Position numbers and translations under genes: made by a program. Shown piece after piece: positions 16,152 through 25,452 of a stretch of DNA of 32,837 nucleotides. The stretch is taken from positions 1-32,837 of the forward strand of contig RFZB01000014.1 in the NCBI GenBank assembly GCA_009920915.1. The letters run 5' to 3'. The DNA is from Sphingomonadaceae bacterium. GTDB taxonomy: Bacteria; Pseudomonadota; Alphaproteobacteria; Sphingomonadales; Sphingomonadaceae. Positions within the stretch are counted from its first letter, which is position 1. Every line of letters starts with the position of its first letter. A model generated the notes under the pieces. That model was not told the DNA's origin. It saw only the letters and a list, made by a program, of their open reading frames with translations, and made no database searches.

Positions 16152-17183
16152 TCAATTATCGACCCGCTCAATTTCCTGACCTGCTTCCGAATTGAAGACC
16201 ATGGCCTTCACGCCTTCACTCGCCAGATCCTTCACCAAATCGCGTGCGGCCTTGCTGGACCGCATCGGACCCACCAAAAGGCGGTTGGTCTGCAAATAGG
16301 GCACTGACCAAGGTTTTTGATCGCCCAGCGCCTTGGGGGCTTGCGATTTCAAATTACGCCATGTGCCCGGCAGGCCCGCCGTATTGCGTCCTGTGGCAAT
16401 CTGCACCCAAAGCCGGGCAGGGTTGCGGCGCGCCTTGGCCGCCTCTTCTGCGGCTTTGCGTTCTTGCGCTGCCTTTTCAGCTCGTGCCTTTTCTTCGGCG
16501 GCGGCCTTTTTCTGTGCGGCTAAGCGCAACGCCTTTAGCTTGGCCGCATCGGGCAGCGCAACGGGCGCGCTTTCAGGCTCAAGCTGAAGCGTATTTACAA
16601 TCTCACCAAGCGTCAGCCGGGGGGCAGGCGCGGGCGGCGGGGCCGCCATTGGCACTCTTGGCTGAGCCTGAGCTGTAGGCGCTTCTGCCAGCTGGACTGG
16701 CACGTCCTGGTCCACAGGCGATGAAGATGCGGCCGTATTTTCAGGTATTTGCGGCACAGGGTCTGCGACTTGCGCGATCTGGCTCGGCACAGCCTCAGCC
16801 ACAGGGGCCGCCTGTGTGATGGGCGCCGCGGCAGGCGGCAAGGTCGGCACAGGTGCCGAACTTTGCTGGGCCGCATTGGAAAACACTGTGCCTGTGGTGC
16901 CCGTTGGCAACTGCATTTGCGATGCCGTCGACGCTGGCAAAGTTGCGGACTGAACCACGGGCGCACTGCTGGCACTTGGCGCAGCCATCGTCACGGCGGG
17001 TGCTGTCGCAGCAGATGAAACGGGCGGCGCGGCGACGGGCGCAGGCGCTGTGCGCACCACCGACGGTGCCGATGTTGGAGGCGGCACGCTGGGCACGGCA
17101 GTCTGCACCGCTGGGCTGGGTGCCGGCGCCCGGTTGACAGGCGTGGAGGCAGTGGCCCGCGGCGGCGGCGGTGGCACTTGCAA
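16152..17183 (-). CDS. SPOR-domain C-terminal part of a frameshifted TPR/SPOR protein
   Basis: This 343-codon frame holds a Pro/Ala-rich disordered linker ([21 protein letters not shown]...), a charged helix rich in Ala/Lys/Glu ([24 protein letters not shown]) and a C-terminal SPOR domain ([19 protein letters not shown] through [20 protein letters not shown]). SPOR domains bind denuded peptidoglycan glycans at the septum, so the protein must be exported. This frame has no signal peptide, begins only at a TTG, and is preceded in frame by TGA at 17196-17198. The matching N-terminus with signal peptide and TPRs lies in the adjacent frame (16795-18219). The simplest reading is one gene spanning 16152-18219 with a +1 shift. 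dgt starts 5 nt after it. Confidence 0.8.
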   Translation of the reverse strand: MQVPPPPPRATASTPVNRAPAPSPAVQTAVPSVPPPTSAPSVVRTAPAPVAAPPVSSAATAPAVTMAAPSASSAPVVQSATLPASTASQMQLPTGTTGTVFSNAAQQSSAPVPTLPPAAAPITQAAPVAEAVPSQIAQVADPVPQIPENTAASSSPVDQDVPVQLAEAPTAQAQPRVPMAAPPPAPAPRLTLGEIVNTLQLEPESAPVALPDAAKLKALRLAAQKKAAAEEKARAEKAAQERKAAEEAAKARRNPARLWVQIATGRNTAGLPGTWRNLKSQAPKALGDQKPWSVPYLQTNRLLVGPMRSSKAARDLVKDLASEGVKAMVFNSEAGQEIERVDN

Positions 17184-18219
17184 TGCCAGCGGTGCTCACA
17201 CTCGGCTGATCGCTGCTGGAAAGCGGGGCCGCCATGCCAGATGGAGCCATGCCCGAGGCTGACCGGCCCCGGGCGGCAAGCGCGGCCAATTGCGGGTCTC
17301 GGCTTGGCCGTGCCCCGCGCCGGGCATCGCCAGAGCTGCTCATATCCGCAGGTACCGAAGACGGCCGACGATCAGTCTCTGCCACTGCCAGCTTGACTGC
17401 TGCCCCAGCTTCTAAGGGTTGGAAGCTATCTTCTGTCAGCAGAACGGGGCTGTTGCCGCTGGTCGCTGGCAAGGTGCCAAAATGCACAGCATGGGCTTTG
17501 GCTGCGGCGCCCAGGCCCGTTAGGCGCTGCATAAAGCCAAGCATCGACGCCGCTGTGTCGGCAGGCGCCACCATCCGCACAATCCGTTCTGCGCCAGGCG
17601 TATCGCCATTCATCGCCAAGATGAACGCACGGGCCCGCCACGCCCCTTGGTCATTTTTGCGGACCAGCGGGTCCAAACGAGCAAGGGCTGCCTCCTTGTC
17701 CCCTGCAATACCTAACGACAAGGCGAGGCGGCGTGTGACCTCATCTGTCGGGCGCAGGCGCAGGGCCGTCAGATAGTCACGCTGTGCCTTTTTACCGTCG
17801 CCTTCCAGATCATGTGCCAAACCACGGTCAGCCACCACGTCCTGCTCTGGCGCGCCAAGGGCAATCGCCTCATCAAAAACACGCAACGCCTCACGCGATT
17901 TTTCTAACATCGTCAGGCTGCTGCCAAGGCCTGATTTCGCGCGCCAATTTTGGGGCGATAACTCTTCAGCGCGGGCAAAAAAGCCAAAGGCGGCATTTGC
18001 ATCGCCAATCGCCAACGCGCCTTGGCCCGCCAGCAGCAAGGCATCCACATTATAGGGATCGCGCGCGAGAGCCTTTAAATTCTCAGACAATTGTGCCGCA
18101 GGATCAGCTTCACTTGCGAGGCTTTGCGGCGGAGATACAAGCTGCGCCAGCCCCGGACTTGCGGCAACCACGCAAAAGGACACCAGACACGCACGCATGA
18201 GCGATAGCTTCATCTTCAT
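16795..18219 (-). CDS. TPR N-terminal part of a frameshifted TPR/SPOR protein
   Basis: ATG 18219 (AGG 5 nt upstream) starts a signal peptide, MRACLVSFCVVAASPGLAQ, followed by tetratricopeptide repeats through about residue 200 (ALLLAGQGALAIGDANAAFGFFARAEELSPQNW and similar) and an Ala/Ser/Pro linker. Up to about 17185 the composition is normal. After that the frame becomes rich in Cys, Arg and His ([10 protein letters not shown]..., [20 protein letters not shown]), which is clearly out-of-frame sequence. The real continuation is the SPOR frame at 17183-16152. The stretch 17185-16795 is therefore almost certainly not translated in this frame in an intact gene. Whole-gene role: probably a periplasmic or lipid-free envelope protein acting at the septum, placed right after ftsZ. 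Confidence 0.75.
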   Translation of the reverse strand: MKMKLSLMRACLVSFCVVAASPGLAQLVSPPQSLASEADPAAQLSENLKALARDPYNVDALLLAGQGALAIGDANAAFGFFARAEELSPQNWRAKSGLGSSLTMLEKSREALRVFDEAIALGAPEQDVVADRGLAHDLEGDGKKAQRDYLTALRLRPTDEVTRRLALSLGIAGDKEAALARLDPLVRKNDQGAWRARAFILAMNGDTPGAERIVRMVAPADTAASMLGFMQRLTGLGAAAKAHAVHFGTLPATSGNSPVLLTEDSFQPLEAGAAVKLAVAETDRRPSSVPADMSSSGDARRGARPSRDPQLAALAARGRSASGMAPSGMAAPLSSSDQPSVSTAGIASATAAAAGHCLHACQPGAGTQPSGADCRAQRAASNIGTVGGAHSACARRRAARFICCDSTRRDDGCAKCQQCARGSVRNFASVDGIANAVANGHHRHSVFQCGPAKFGTCADLAACRGAHHTGGPCG

Positions 18220-18240
18220 GCTTGCCTATCTAAACCGCTG

Positions 18241-18255
18241 CTTGTCAGAGACAAG
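18241..18255. other. Small perfect hairpin between ftsZ and the TPR/SPOR gene
   Basis: CTTGTC-AGA-GACAAG, a 6-bp stem with a 3-nt loop, 22 nt before the TPR/SPOR start in the 111-nt spacer after ftsZ. There is no T-run after it on either strand, so it is not a convincing terminator. It might be a protein site or an mRNA structure; chance is also possible. Confidence 0.3.
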
Positions 18256-18330
18256 GCCCCAGACGGATTAGCGGGCCGGGCCGTTGCCCCTGCCCGCCAA
18301 AGCGCCAGCCAGCCAATCCGCAAGAGCCGA

Positions 18331-19836
18331 TTACTGATTATTCTGGCGGTTCAAAAAGCGCGGAATATCAAGCGGGTCCGATTTTGCAGCTTCGTCTGAC
18401 TTTGCAGTGCCGCGGGCAATGCTGGACATCCGTTCAAACAAGGTCCCCCCCAGCGGGCCAGACCGCGGCGCGGGACGATCAGGCTTTTCTTCTTCAGCGG
18501 GCTCGTCTGTCATCCAGCTGGGTGACGGCGAGTCTGCCGAAGCCTCCGCTGCCGGCAGAGGATTGGGCACAGGCGGTTCAGCCAAGCTTTCATCACCCAA
18601 GACCAGCTCATCTTCGGCAGATGGCGGCGTCAACACCAGTTCTTCTTCCTGCGCCGCTTCTGGTGCCGTTTCTGTCAGGTCAAACGGGGCATCCACACTT
18701 TCACTGGCAGGCGCCTGTGCGGTTGGCTCATCCACGGCAGCGGCAGCGGGAGCAATCGGCGCAGGCGCAGCAATGGGGGCCGCAGCCTGAGGCTCAACCT
18801 TCGGCTCTTCAGGCTTGCGCATTGGGGATGAGAAGAATTGCGGCGCGCGCGGCTCTGGCGCTGTGGCAGCGGACGCCTCAATGCCTGTGGCCACCACCGA
18901 CACGCGAATCTTGCCATTGAGATTATCGTTAAAGGCCGAACCCCAGATGATATTGGCATCGGGATCAACCAGTTCTTTAATGTGCGAGGCCGCTTCATCA
19001 ACTTCCATCAGGCGCATATCTTCACCACCGGTGATAGACACAATCACGCCCTTGGCGCCCTTCATCGACACGCCGTCGAGCAGCGGGTTGGCAATGGCCT
19101 TTTCTGCCGCCTCAATGGCGCGGTTATCGCCTTCGGCTTCGCCCGTGCCCATCATGGCCTTGCCCATTTCGCTCATCACTGTGCGAACATCAGCAAAGTC
19201 GAGGTTAATCAGCCCCGGCATAACCATCAGGTCGGTAATGCCACGCACGCCTTGCTGCAGCACTTCGTCTGCCATCGCAAAGGCTTCCTTAAAGGTCGTC
19301 GACGGATTGGCGATCAGGAACAAATTCTGGTTGGGAATAACAATCAGCGTATCAACATGCTTTTGCAGCTCGGCAATGCCGGCTTCGGCGGATTTCATCC
19401 GGCGACTGCCTTCAAAGCTGAACGGCTTGGTGACAACACCCACCGTCAAAATACCCCGATCACGCGCGGCCTTGGCAATCACAGGCGCAGCGCCTGTGCC
19501 CGTGCCGCCGCCCATGCCCGCGGCGATAAAGCACATGTGCGAGCCTTCTAACGCGCGTTCAATCTGGTCAATTGCTTCATCAGCTGCAGCGCGACCAATT
19601 TCGGGGCGAGAGCCAGCACCAAGGCCCTGCGTAATTTTCAGGCCCAGTTGAATACGCCGCTCAGCCGGGCTGCTGTTCAGCGCCTGCGCATCGGTATTTG
19701 CGACAATGAAATCCACGCCCTGAACTTGGTTGGCGATCATATTGGCAACGGCATTGCCGCCTGCGCCGCCACAGCCGATCACGCTAATGCGGGGTTTCAG
19801 CTCTTCCACTTCCGGTGCGATGAATTCGATCGTCAT
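18331..19836 (-). CDS. ftsZ: Cell division GTPase FtsZ
   Basis: 501 residues, the tubulin-like GTPase that polymerises into the division ring. The N-terminal [16 protein letters not shown] and the tubulin signature GGGTGTG (residues 109-115) form the nucleotide site; NTDAQAL and the T7-loop region [20 protein letters not shown] are intact. A long Ala/Pro/Glu-rich linker of about 150 residues ends in the conserved C-terminal peptide [13 protein letters not shown], which binds FtsA and other anchors. I chose ATG 19836 ([18 protein letters not shown]) with AGGGGAA upstream; the open frame runs to 19890 but has no support there. It is the last gene of the dcw cluster, separated from ftsA by 146 nt that may hold its own promoter and contains one GANTC site. 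Confidence 0.98.
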   Translation of the reverse strand: MTIEFIAPEVEELKPRISVIGCGGAGGNAVANMIANQVQGVDFIVANTDAQALNSSPAERRIQLGLKITQGLGAGSRPEIGRAAADEAIDQIERALEGSHMCFIAAGMGGGTGTGAAPVIAKAARDRGILTVGVVTKPFSFEGSRRMKSAEAGIAELQKHVDTLIVIPNQNLFLIANPSTTFKEAFAMADEVLQQGVRGITDLMVMPGLINLDFADVRTVMSEMGKAMMGTGEAEGDNRAIEAAEKAIANPLLDGVSMKGAKGVIVSITGGEDMRLMEVDEAASHIKELVDPDANIIWGSAFNDNLNGKIRVSVVATGIEASAATAPEPRAPQFFSSPMRKPEEPKVEPQAAAPIAAPAPIAPAAAAVDEPTAQAPASESVDAPFDLTETAPEAAQEEELVLTPPSAEDELVLGDESLAEPPVPNPLPAAEASADSPSPSWMTDEPAEEEKPDRPAPRSGPLGGTLFERMSSIARGTAKSDEAAKSDPLDIPRFLNRQNNQ

Positions 19837-19939
19837 TCCTATTCCCCTAGCCTGTCCAAGGAGGCTGCCCCCTAGACCTCTGGTGCACAAAACCCGCCAA
19901 CACCCTCCCCAGTTGCAGACGGAGCTGGCCGTAAAACCC

Positions 19940-19944
19940 GAATC
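19940..19944. promoter_or_regulatory. GANTC (CcrM-type) methylation site in the ftsA-ftsZ spacer
   Basis: GAATC lies about 104 nt upstream of the ftsZ start, in the 146-nt spacer. In Caulobacter, CcrM methylation of GANTC sites in the ftsZ promoter helps time its expression with GcrA. A single pentamer in this length can occur by chance. Confidence 0.35.
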
Positions 19945-19982
19945 AAAAACCCAATATCATGGGCCTGGCGCACGGATCAGCA

Positions 19983-21242
19983 TCAAAATGCTGTTTTGAT
20001 TGCTGTTATCAGCTTTTCAAGCAGCCCTTGATGATCGGCGCGAATTACCTGTTGATGATGTGGCTTAATGACCCGAACATCAATGGGGTCTGACGCCGCA
20101 TAATAGACCAAACCAGCCAAAGTGGCGAAGCCGGGCCCGCTATGCGCATCGGGCAGGCCAATCAGCCCGCGCGGTCGGCCAACGCGCACAGCGCGGCCCA
20201 GCACGCCTTGCACATAATCCGCCATGCCTTTCAGCTCAGCCCCGCCGCCTGTCAGCACCACTTGGCGACCAACCGGGCCAGTAAAGCCCAGTTCCTTCAA
20301 CGCGGCATTGATTTCACCCACCAGATGCTCAAGTCGCTGGCGAATAACCGCAATCAACTGCGCCCGCGTGATGCGGTGGCTTTCCCCCTCATCTTCTGAA
20401 GACATGGGGGCAATCTCAATCATATCATGATTGTCACGGGGGCTGGCGGTCGCGGACCCATAAAAGCATTTCATGCGCTCTGCCTGATTGCGGCGCGCGC
20501 CAAAGGCCGAGGCAATATCATCTGTGATATCAGCCGCCCCAAAGGGAATAGACGTCAGGCCAACCAGCATACCCCCGGCAAACAACGAGACATTGGTGAC
20601 ACCGCCGCCAATTTCAACAAGGGCCACGCCCAGTTCCCGCTCTTCTTCTGACAAGACAGCAAGGCCCGTCGCAACTGGCGAGGCAATGATTGATTCAACG
20701 CCCAAATGCGCACTGCGCACGCACAAATCGATATTGCGAATGGGTGACTGATCCGCGCAGACAACGTGAATATCAACCCCCAGCTTATCCGCGTGCAGGC
20801 CTAAGGGACGTTTCACCCCCTGCAATCCATCCAGCGTGTACAGCGTAGGCTGGGCGTGCAAGATCATCCGGCCATCTGGGTCCAAGGAGTTGCGGCCTGC
20901 CGCCAGCAATTCATCAATATCTTCTTGCTCGATACGATGCCCGCCCAGTTCCACTTCAACTGAGGCAATGTTGCTCACCAAGCCACCCGCCGAAAACCCA
21001 ACCCAAACATTATCAATGCTGAGGCCCGCAATCCGCTCTGCCTGCTCCACCGCTTCGCGAATGGCGCGCTCCGTTGCATCCATATCTGCAATATAGCCGC
21101 GGCGGACACCTCGGCTTTCGCGCTGGCCTGTGCCCAGCACTTGAATATCCCCACCCTCGCCAATTTCGGCAATCAAGGCCGAGACTTTCCACGACCCTAT
21201 ATCAAGGGCAGTGATGAGGCGTGATTGTTTGGCGACGGCCAT
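19983..21242 (-). CDS. ftsA: Cell division protein FtsA
   Basis: 419 residues, the actin-like protein that tethers FtsZ to the inner membrane and recruits later divisome proteins. Actin-fold motifs are LITALDIGSWKVSALIAE (phosphate-1), GVALVEIGGGVTNVSLF (phosphate-2) and VVLTGGGAELKGM (adenosine). The extra 1C domain is in the middle. The C-terminus LLEKLITAIKTAF is a short amphipathic membrane-targeting helix. ATG 21242 was chosen because AAGGA lies about 10 nt upstream and the sequence becomes FtsA-like there; the ~76 codons upstream in the open frame are out-of-frame ftsQ sequence. It starts 13 nt after the ftsQ stop. Confidence 0.97.
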   Translation of the reverse strand: MAVAKQSRLITALDIGSWKVSALIAEIGEGGDIQVLGTGQRESRGVRRGYIADMDATERAIREAVEQAERIAGLSIDNVWVGFSAGGLVSNIASVEVELGGHRIEQEDIDELLAAGRNSLDPDGRMILHAQPTLYTLDGLQGVKRPLGLHADKLGVDIHVVCADQSPIRNIDLCVRSAHLGVESIIASPVATGLAVLSEEERELGVALVEIGGGVTNVSLFAGGMLVGLTSIPFGAADITDDIASAFGARRNQAERMKCFYGSATASPRDNHDMIEIAPMSSEDEGESHRITRAQLIAVIRQRLEHLVGEINAALKELGFTGPVGRQVVLTGGGAELKGMADYVQGVLGRAVRVGRPRGLIGLPDAHSGPGFATLAGLVYYAASDPIDVRVIKPHHQQVIRADHQGLLEKLITAIKTAF

Positions 21243-21255
21243 GAACGAATTTTCC

Positions 21256-22233
21256 TTATCGGTCTTCAGCGGGGGAGGATGGGACGGCGGCAGGGGCCGG
21301 GGCAGGCGCGGGCGTTGCACCCTCAGATGTTGCCGTGTCTGCCGCAGGCGCGGGTGTGGGTGTGTCCGTGACCGGGCGGCGCAGGCGCACAACAAACTTC
21401 GTCGGATCACGCATATCAAAGCGCACAAAGCCTCGGCCCAGCAATTTCTGATTGCCCTCAATCCGTGCAAAATTCTTCAGCGCATTGGCAGCCGGCTCTT
21501 CGCCTTCTGGCAAAGCAAGGACTTCCCCTGATTCAAAGCGAATGTCCCAACGGCGGTTGCCAACCCATGTCGCGCCCGCAAAATTAGGCTTTAGCGTGGG
21601 TGACATGTTCAATAGGCGGAACAGCCCAGCGACCCGCTGATTGGCATTGGGGCCAATCACCAGTGGCAGATCAGGAATGGCGCGCGGATCCACCATCTCA
21701 AGGATAACGCCGCTGCCATCAATCAACACCAAGCGCTGATTATTCTGCCAGACGGCGGCGGGTTTCCGTTCAAGAATGTCAACAACCAGCGTATCGGGCC
21801 AGCGCCGCGAAATGCGGGCATCGCCAATCCAGCCATATTGCAACAACTCACCCCGAACTTTTTCCAGATCAACAAGCGGCATCGCAATGGATTGCTGGTC
21901 AAGCGCAACCGCATAGACCGTCAGCGAATCCATGCGGTTCAGGCCCTTCACATCAACGCGCTTGACCTTAAAGCCGGCCCGACCCGCCATCTGGCCCATT
22001 TCTGTGCCAACGGCTTGGGGAATGCCGGCGTAAATTGCGGCCGCCACAACGGACCCGGCAATCACGAAAATGGTAAGGACAGTCAGTGCCTTTTCAATCG
22101 TCTCCACCTTGAAGGGGACGATTTTCCAAAACAGGTCGTTCGCCTGCTGCCAGATAGAGGGCGTAGGGCGGGCAGCCCCCCGCGTCACGGGGCGCTTTTG
22201 TGGCGCGCGCGACGGACGAGGGCCAGGTGTCAC
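21256..22233 (-). CDS. ftsQ: Cell division protein FtsQ
   Basis: 325 residues of the single-pass divisome scaffold that links early and late proteins. A basic Pro-rich cytoplasmic tail is followed by a membrane segment (about residues 46-68, EKALTVLTIFVIAGSVVAAAIY), the POTRA domain (FKVKRVDVKGLNRMDSLTV) and the beta domain (RRWPDTLVVDILERKPAAVW). The C-terminus is an unusual Ala/Pro-rich tail (ATSEGATPAPAPAPAA). The start is GTG 22233, supported by a perfect AAGGAGG about 8 nt upstream and a GTGA overlap with ddl. Confidence 0.95.
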   Translation of the reverse strand: MTPGPRPSRAPQKRPVTRGAARPTPSIWQQANDLFWKIVPFKVETIEKALTVLTIFVIAGSVVAAAIYAGIPQAVGTEMGQMAGRAGFKVKRVDVKGLNRMDSLTVYAVALDQQSIAMPLVDLEKVRGELLQYGWIGDARISRRWPDTLVVDILERKPAAVWQNNQRLVLIDGSGVILEMVDPRAIPDLPLVIGPNANQRVAGLFRLLNMSPTLKPNFAGATWVGNRRWDIRFESGEVLALPEGEEPAANALKNFARIEGNQKLLGRGFVRFDMRDPTKFVVRLRRPVTDTPTPAPAADTATSEGATPAPAPAPAAVPSSPAEDR

Positions 22234-23153
22234 GCCAGCGCCTCCTTGACCAAAATGTCGACCAGCTCTTCATATGAAATGCCACAATGCCGCGCCTGTT
22301 CTGGCACCAGACTTAAGGGCGTCATGCCGGGCTGGGTATTGACTTCCAACAAGAACACGCCGTCGACACCAAGCGTGTCATCCCACCGAAAATCAGACCG
22401 TGAAGCACCCTTGCAGCCCAAAATGCGGTGCGCCTGCAAGGCCCAGCCCATCATCGCCTCGGCGACATCGTCAGGAATTTGCGCCGGACAGACATGGTCG
22501 GTCATGCCGTCAGTATATTTGGCATCAAAATCATAAAAGCCGGATTTGGGCTGCAGCTCGGTCACGCACAAAGCGCGGTCGCCCAGCACAGCAACGGTCA
22601 ATTCGCGGCCACGGATAAAGGGCTCTGCCAGCAATTGGGGAAATTGCTGCCACGGCCCCTCGGCATCACGGCGGATGGGATTGCCATAATTGCTGGTGTC
22701 TGTGACAATCGCCACGCCGACAGATGAGCCTTCATTGACAGGCTTCAGCACATAGGGTCGCGGCAGCGGATCGGCATGATACAGCGCCGCACTGTCGACC
22801 ACCACGCCCCCCGGCATGGGAATGCCATGTGGGACAAGCGCCGATTTGGTCAGCTGTTTGTCAATGGCAATGACGGAGGTTGTGAGGCCCGAATGGGTGT
22901 ATTTGATGCCCATCAGGTCCATCATGCCCTGCACGCTGCCATCTTCGCCCGGTGAGCCGTGCAACGCGTTAAAGACAATATCGGGCTTGGCTTCGGCCAA
23001 ACGCGCCGCCACATCGCGGTCCATATCAATCCGCGTCACGCGATAGCCAAGCCGCTCCAACGCATCCGCCACGCCATTGCCAGTGATCAACGACACGGGC
23101 CGCTCTGAGGACCACCCCCCCATTAAGACGGCCACATGGATAGGCGCGCTCAT
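22230..23153 (-). CDS. ddl: D-alanine--D-alanine ligase
   Basis: 307 residues, ATP-grasp enzyme that joins two D-Ala for the peptidoglycan stem. N-terminal VAVLMGGWSSERPVSLITG, then FNALHGSPGEDGSVQGMMDL, the lid-region GSSVGVAIV and the metal-binding FLLEVNTQPGMTPLSLVPEQA are all typical. ATG 23153 forms an ATGA overlap with murB and gives the expected length; the open frame reaches 23183, but those residues are out-of-frame murB. Its position between murB and ftsQ is the standard alphaproteobacterial order. Confidence 0.97.
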   Translation of the reverse strand: MSAPIHVAVLMGGWSSERPVSLITGNGVADALERLGYRVTRIDMDRDVAARLAEAKPDIVFNALHGSPGEDGSVQGMMDLMGIKYTHSGLTTSVIAIDKQLTKSALVPHGIPMPGGVVVDSAALYHADPLPRPYVLKPVNEGSSVGVAIVTDTSNYGNPIRRDAEGPWQQFPQLLAEPFIRGRELTVAVLGDRALCVTELQPKSGFYDFDAKYTDGMTDHVCPAQIPDDVAEAMMGWALQAHRILGCKGASRSDFRWDDTLGVDGVFLLEVNTQPGMTPLSLVPEQARHCGISYEELVDILVKEALA

Positions 23154-24049
23154 GCTTGTTTTCCTACTCGTTGAATTTCCCACTCAAGCGTGACGCCTGA
23201 GTTTTCCTGCACGCGCCGGCGGACTTCTTCGCCCAGGGCTTCAATGTCAGCGCTGGTCGCTTCCCCCAGGTTGAGCAGGAAATTAGTATGCTTTTCCGAT
23301 ACTTGTGCACCGCCCAGCGTCAAGCCCCGGCAGCCGGCCTCATCCACCAATTGCCACGCCTTATGGCCATCTGGGTTCTTAAAAGTGGAACCGCCAGTTT
23401 TGCTGCGCAACGGCTGGCTCGCCTCGCGTGCGGCGGAGATGCGGTCCATTTCAGCCTGAATGGCCTCTGGCTTGCCCGGCGTGCCGCGGAACCGCGCGCC
23501 CACCACAATTGCCCCGTCCGGCAATTCAGAATGCCGATAGGTATAGTGCAGATCGGCCACCGGCAATGTCACCAGTTCGCCGGTGCGCAGCACAACATCG
23601 CAATCGACCAGAATGTCTTTTACTTCACCACCATAGGCGCCGCCATTCATACGGACAAAGCCACCAACAGTGCCGGGAATGGACCTTAGAAATTCCAGCC
23701 CGGCAATGCCCCTATCGCGTGCCGTGGACGAAACAAGAATGCCACTTGCCCCGGCGCCACACGCCAATGTTACATCGTCAATGGGCGTGACGTGGGCAAA
23801 GGCCTTACCCAGCCGCACAACAACACCTGGCACCCCGCCATCGCGGATAATCAGATTTGATCCTAGCCCCAGCGCCATTACCGGCACGGCTGGGTCGAGA
23901 TCGGCCAAAAAGGCGCACAGATCATCGCGGTCTGCAGGCTCAAACAGCCAGTCTGCAGGGCCGCCCGATTTAAACCAGACAAGCGGCGCAAGCGGTGCCT
24001 GCGCCGTAAGCCGGCCTTTCACAGCAGGAAGGGCAGCAGCGACTGTCAT
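23150..24049 (-). CDS. murB: UDP-N-acetylenolpyruvoylglucosamine reductase MurB
   Basis: 299 residues, FAD-dependent reductase that completes UDP-MurNAc using NADPH. FAD-site motifs are [16 protein letters not shown] and [26 protein letters not shown]. The catalytic Ser is in [16 protein letters not shown] and the catalytic Glu in the C-terminal [12 protein letters not shown] 24049 makes an ATGA overlap with murC. The AmgK/MurU pair in the other operon would provide a route to UDP-MurNAc that avoids MurA and MurB. Confidence 0.97.
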   Translation of the reverse strand: MTVAAALPAVKGRLTAQAPLAPLVWFKSGGPADWLFEPADRDDLCAFLADLDPAVPVMALGLGSNLIIRDGGVPGVVVRLGKAFAHVTPIDDVTLACGAGASGILVSSTARDRGIAGLEFLRSIPGTVGGFVRMNGGAYGGEVKDILVDCDVVLRTGELVTLPVADLHYTYRHSELPDGAIVVGARFRGTPGKPEAIQAEMDRISAAREASQPLRSKTGGSTFKNPDGHKAWQLVDEAGCRGLTLGGAQVSEKHTNFLLNLGEATSADIEALGEEVRRRVQENSGVTLEWEIQRVGKQA

Positions 24050-25452
24050 GCACGCGCCTGCTGAATGGCGTCGGCCAAGCTGGCGGCCCATTTGGTAATG
24101 TCGCCCGCGCCTAAGCAGACAACCATGTCATCGGGACGGGCAGTTTCAGCCAGCACTTGCGCCAGCGCTGCCGCATCTGCCACTTCGGCGGCCGCACGAT
24201 GGCCCCGCTCTTTCAAATTGGCGACGAGAGCGCCTGCGCTCACCCCGTCCATTGGCGCTTCGCCCGCTGCATAAACAGGCGTAACGTACACAAGATCAGC
24301 ATCGTTGAAGCAGGAGGCAAATTCCTCCATCAAATTGCCAAGGCGTGAATAGCGGTGCGGCTGGCATATGGCGATCACCCGGCCTTTTGCGCCTTCGCGT
24401 GCAGCGGCCAGCACAGCCCGAATTTCAACGGGATGGTGGCCATAATCATCAATAATGGTGATGCCATCCACCTCACCCACGCGGGTGAAGCGGCGCTTCA
24501 CGCCCCCAAATTTGCCAAAGCCGCGCTGAATGTCTGCGTCCGACATGCCCATTTCCAAGGCAACGGCAATGGCCGACAACGCATTCTGCACATTGTGGCG
24601 GCCCGGCATGGGAAGTTCGATATCGGCAATTGTCCGGCTTGATCCATCGCGTGACCGCACGACCACGTCAAAGCGATTGCCGCCGGGAATGGGCGTTACA
24701 TTTTCCCCCCGCACATCAGCTTGGGCGGAAAAGCCATAGGTCATGATCCGCCGGTCGCGAATGCGCGGAATGATGGCTTGGACTTCGGGATGATCGAGGC
24801 AGAGAATGGCAAGGCCATAAAAAGGCACATTCTCAATGAATTCGACAAAGGCCTTCTTCACCGCATCGAACGATCCGTAATGATCGAGATGCTCTGGATC
24901 GATATTGGTGACAACGGCAATGGTTCCATCAAGCCGCAGGAAAGAGCCATCGCTCTCATCCGCTTCGACGACCATCCAATCACTATCGCCCAGCCGCGCG
25001 TTAGAGCCATAGCTGTTGATAATGCCGCCATTAATAACTGTGGGGTCAATTCCGCCGGCATCCAGCATCGCGGCAATCATTGATGTGGTGGTGGTTTTGC
25101 CATGTGTGCCAGCGACAGCCACAGTGGACTTCAACCGCATCAATTCGGCCAACATTTCTGCGCGGCGGACAATGGGAATGCGCCGGTCAAGTGCTGCTTC
25201 CACTTCTGGATTGCCGCGCTGCACCGCCGTGGACGTCACGACAACAGCGGCATCGCCCAGATTTTCAGCGGCATGGCCAATCATCACTTTGATGCCCTTG
25301 GCCCGCAGACCTTCCACTACATAGCTTTCGGCAATATCGGTGCCCTGCACCTGATAGCCCAAATTGTGCATCACCTCGGCAATGCCCGACATGCCAATGC
25401 CGCCAATGCCAATGAAGTGGATGGTCCCGATACTGGTGGGAACTGCCTTCAT
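24046..25452 (-). CDS. murC: UDP-N-acetylmuramate--L-alanine ligase MurC
   Basis: 468 residues, the first Mur ligase, adding L-Ala to UDP-MurNAc. Domain 1 has [17 protein letters not shown]; the ATP P-loop is [15 protein letters not shown] (GTHGKT at 115-120); [32 protein letters not shown] holds the conserved metal and substrate residues; and [25 protein letters not shown] marks domain 3. ATG 25452 overlaps the murG stop by ATGA. Length and motifs are normal. Confidence 0.97.
   Translation of the reverse strand: MKAVPTSIGTIHFIGIGGIGMSGIAEVMHNLGYQVQGTDIAESYVVEGLRAKGIKVMIGHAAENLGDAAVVVTSTAVQRGNPEVEAALDRRIPIVRRAEMLAELMRLKSTVAVAGTHGKTTTTSMIAAMLDAGGIDPTVINGGIINSYGSNARLGDSDWMVVEADESDGSFLRLDGTIAVVTNIDPEHLDHYGSFDAVKKAFVEFIENVPFYGLAILCLDHPEVQAIIPRIRDRRIMTYGFSAQADVRGENVTPIPGGNRFDVVVRSRDGSSRTIADIELPMPGRHNVQNALSAIAVALEMGMSDADIQRGFGKFGGVKRRFTRVGEVDGITIIDDYGHHPVEIRAVLAAAREGAKGRVIAICQPHRYSRLGNLMEEFASCFNDADLVYVTPVYAAGEAPMDGVSAGALVANLKERGHRAAAEVADAAALAQVLAETARPDDMVVCLGAGDITKWAASLADAIQQARA

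Noticed and set aside
17157-17177. GGC triplet run as a CRISPR-like or mobile repeat
   Set aside because: It encodes consecutive Pro codons in the disordered linker of the SPOR frame; only a simple codon repeat.
16795-17180. C-terminal part of the TPR frame as real protein (Cys/Arg-rich tail)
   Set aside because: Composition is that of out-of-frame sequence, and the adjacent frame carries the expected Pro/Ala linker leading to the SPOR domain.
18815-19651. Plus-strand open frame of 278 codons inside ftsZ
   Set aside because: Antisense shadow of the highly conserved ftsZ coding region; no family similarity.
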